Shown piece by piece: positions 61,541 through 64,000 of a DNA stretch of 64,000 bases (positions are counted from its first letter, which is position 1; each line of letters starts with the position of its first letter). The stretch is from contig JAIXMQ010000060.1 of the NCBI GenBank assembly GCA_025716855.1, positions 111,332-175,331 of the forward strand. The letters are read 5' to 3'. A program made the position numbers and the translations under genes. This stretch comes from Pilaira anomala (Eukaryota > Mucoromycota > Mucoromycetes > Mucorales > Mucoraceae). Below the pieces are notes generated by a model that saw nothing but the letters and a program-made list of their open reading frames with translations, made no database searches and was not told where the DNA came from.

Positions 61541-62760
61541 AGCAAGGGAACCTTGCTACTGTGTCTATGTGTGTGTGCGTGTGTGTTAAGTGTTTGGCTA
61601 AAAGGGGTAAGCTCAGATATTGGTATCGAGTGAGAATAGTATCGTTCAAATAATCTTTTTTTTATTATTATTTACTTTACATAGCAAATGCACCAGTGGG
61701 TGTAGATTACACGTAGCGTACTTTGCCCACCAAAAACCCCAAAAGACCAGATGACGGCTGATAACCAGATAGGGCAATGGTAAACAAAGAGGTCAAAAGG
61801 TAACTACAGAGCGCATGTCAGAGTCCGCACTTTTCTAGTTCTGTAATTTCTTACAGCCCATAAGCTACCACTCCCGCGGTCAGGTCCTCTATAGCACTAA
61901 CTTTTCGCCAAGGCCCAGTTGAAACGCCCTCGCAAGCAAGGGAACCCTGCTACTGTGTGTGTTAAGTGTTTGACCAAAAGGGATAAGCTTAAATGGTGAT
62001 ATCAAGTAAAAAATAGCATGTGGTTAGTATCATTCAAGCAGTCTTTTTTTTTTTAATATTATTATCATCTACTTTCCATAGCAAATGCACCAGTGTGTAT
62101 AGATTACACGTAGCGTACTTTGCCCACCAAAAACCCCAAAAGACCAGATGACGGCTGATAACCAGATAGGGCAATGGCAAACAAAGAGGTCAAAAGGTAA
62201 CTACAGAGCGCATGTCAGAGTCCGCACTTTTCTAGTTCTGTAATTTCTTACAGCCCATAAGCTACCACTCCCGCGGTCAGGTCCTCTATAGCACTAACTT
62301 TTCGCCAAGGCCCAGTTGAAACGCCCTCGCAAGCAAAGGAACCCTGCTACTGTGTGTGTTAAGTGTTTGACCAAAAGGGATAAGCTTAAATGGTGATATC
62401 AAGTAAAAAATAGCATGTGGTTAGTATCATTCAAGTAGTCTTTTTTTTTAATATTATTATCATCTACTTTCCATAGCAAATGCACCAGTGTGTATAGATT
62501 ACACGTAGCGTACTTTGCCCACCAAAAACCCCAAAAGACCAGATGACGGCTGATAACCAGATAGGGCAATGGCAAACAAAGAGGTCAAAAGGTAACTACA
62601 GAGCGCATGTCAGAGTCCGCACTTTTCTAGTTCTGTAATTTCTTACAGCCCATAAGCTACCACTCCCGCGGTCAGGTCCTCTATAGCACTAACTTTTCGC
62701 CAAGGCCCAGTTGAAACGCCCTCGCAAGCAAGGGAACCCTGCTACTGTGTGTGTGTGTGT
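61541..62760. repeat. Tandem array, three ~395-bp units plus partial fourth
   Basis: The anchor AGCAAGGGAACC(C/T)TGCTACTG recurs at 61541, 61935, 62332 and 62727, giving periods of 394, 397 and 395. A ~230-bp G+C-rich core in each unit (AGATTACACGTAGCGTACTT... to CGCCAAGGCCCAGTTGAAACG) is nearly identical, while an A+T-rich segment ending in a T-run of 8-10 varies. The first unit is the most diverged. The fourth copy breaks off in a GT run at 62750. No ORF spans a unit. Confidence 0.95.
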
Positions 62761-62800
62761 GTGTTAAGATATTAAAAGAAAAGAAAAAAAAATCGTTATC

Positions 62801-64000
62801 ATGAGCTCTGAGACTGCTACACCTGATAGAGGGATAAGCGAGTTTTACATAAATTTGGTTAATTCTTGGTACACCTCCAATTCAAATTTATGACGTTGCA
62901 ATTTTCAATTTTTTTTACACACCTCCACATTATGTCTTTGATTAACATTGTCGGAACCAGCAATGCCTCCTCTGTCAGAGTCGATAATCGTTTGAAAACT
63001 TATCCTCTTGCTGCTGCTTTTGTTAGCTCTGAAAAAGAAGAGTCTTACACATGGGTCTTACAGGAGTCAAGAAACGCTATTTGGAGAGATGACGATACAT
63101 TACCATCTGTATTCGTTACTGACAATGAGCAGGCTTTAAGAAATGCCATTGAGAGTGTATTTCCTGAAAGCAATCACTTATTCTGTACTTGGCATTTATG
63201 GAACACCATGGCTACAAAGCTAGCGGTGGGAAATACCACCAAAGAGGAATATAATCTTCGTTTGGCCGAAGCTGAATTAGCCTTCAAAAGTGCTATGACA
63301 TGTTCTGAGGAAAGCGCTTTTCAGCGTTCTTTAATTAAATTCCAAACAATTATCAGTGCGCCGGGACGCTTTGCAAAAAACGGCGAAACTGCTAAATTGT
63401 ATTTAAAAAATGTGTAAGTCAATTGAAGCGTTTATGGTCTTATATATATATATATATGTGTATCTTACTTACTAGTTTTTAAATCTAATAAAGATTATTG
63501 CAAGACGATGAAGTAAAACGCTGGGCTGGAGTGCATGCAAATAAGCACTCTCATATGGGCAACAGAACTTCCGGCAGAGCTGAAGGCTATCATGCTGGTT
63601 TAAAAAAGGCTTTAGGTCATCAGTCTGCTTCTAGGCTAACCTTGACCACCAAACGTATGGATGCCTATTACAATCAGAAGGTAATTCTATAAATAACAAG
63701 ATAAAGATTTTTCTAATAGCTCAATTATCATTATATTATTCTTATTATCATTTTTTTTTTGTAGAGGGCTGAACGTAACAGAAGATTGAGAATTGATTCG
63801 CTCAGTTACGATTCGTTACTTTTCAACAAAAGACGCGAATATCACTTTGTCAACCTGAGACACAAAGTAGTTAGATTCGCTATGGATAGGATCATTCTGA
63901 ATACTATTAAGACTACTCAAGAAGGCTTCGAAAATAAAGGAGAGGGATGTAGTTGTTCCGATAGAATAGTTTACAAACTACCATGTCCTTTATTATTGAC
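62801..64000 (+). pseudogene. Mutator-like (MULE) transposase, 5'-damaged, runs off window
   Basis: An ATG at 62801 opens MSSETATPDRGISEFYINLV and stops at 62891. Another frame then supplies a MULE catalytic domain without its first part: HIMSLINIVGTSN, YPLAAAFVSSEKEESYTWVL, SVFVTDNEQALRNAIESVFP (second acidic residue), HLFCTWHLWNTM. After an intron-like gap (63415-63495) come KHSHMGNRTSGRAEGYHAGLKKALG and, after a second intron (63681-63764), RAERNRRLRIDSLSYD continuing to the window end. The first catalytic Asp region (D-x-TYKTN) is absent, so the copy appears internally deleted. The frame is open to position 64000. Confidence 0.82.

Noticed and set aside
61541..62760. Tandem array as a CRISPR-like locus or 5S rRNA cluster
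   Set aside because: Units are ~395 bp with no short repeat/variable spacer pattern, and the core does not resemble fungal 5S rRNA on either strand.

Overview
The window is nuclear DNA of a filamentous fungus, most likely an early-diverging one (Mucoromycota, probably Mucorales). It is very A+T-rich and full of poly-A/poly-T runs. Its genes carry many short GT...AG introns, often 50-90 bases. The gene set is eukaryotic and fungal (G-alpha, TRP2-type anthranilate synthase, UNC-50, HID1, RNF10, SYLF-SH3, PIP5K), with a GPI-type GH9 protein. The mobile elements (APE-type LINE, Tc1/mariner, MULE, a Fanzor relic) also fit such a genome. Species cannot be named from the window. Assignments rest on reading translations and splice sites by eye; no database search was run.

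Layout. 1-4.7 kb: a G+C-richer LINE on the minus strand, with an intact ORF1 and a frameshifted ORF2, facing an elongator tRNA-Met gene. 6.4-9.6 kb: a G-alpha gene (+) tail-to-tail with a small TFIIIC subunit gene (-). 11.2-13.3 kb: a decayed Fanzor (eukaryotic TnpB-like nuclease) gene that still shows RuvC and zinc-ribbon motifs and two introns. 13.8-27.5 kb: a dense block with membrane-anchored class 3 lipase (+), UNC-50 (-), a small Ser-rich ORF (-), HID1 (+), TRP2 (-), a GNAT-like protein (-) and EXO1 (-). 27.5-34.3 kb: a gene-poor stretch containing a complete but dead Tc1/mariner element with perfect TIRs. 34.4-51.9 kb: a Myb/SANT-like protein (-), an RBR ubiquitin ligase (+), a disordered protein (+), GH9 (+), RNF10 (-), SYLF-SH3 (+), acyl-CoA dehydrogenase (+) and PIP5K (+). 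51.9-54.8 kb: relics and a MITE. 54.8-59.4 kb: an M16C-type metallopeptidase (+) and a Tctex-1 dynein light chain (-). 59.4-64 kb: accessory DNA with a decayed unknown gene, a three-copy ~395-bp tandem repeat and a truncated MULE running off the end.

Genes are arranged as independent transcription units. Convergent pairs are very tight: lipase/UNC-50 about 120 bp, HID1/TRP2 about 100 bp, GH9/RNF10 about 65 bp, M16C/Tctex-1 about 100 bp. Several products share membrane-traffic or cortical themes (UNC-50, HID1, PIP5K, SYLF-SH3, dynein light chain), but nothing shows co-regulation.

The most notable items are the Fanzor relic, the TAATG stop-start overlap in the LINE, the GH9 protein that lacks its usual catalytic Asp pair, the paired TTTAAGGC MITEs, and the ~395-bp tandem array.
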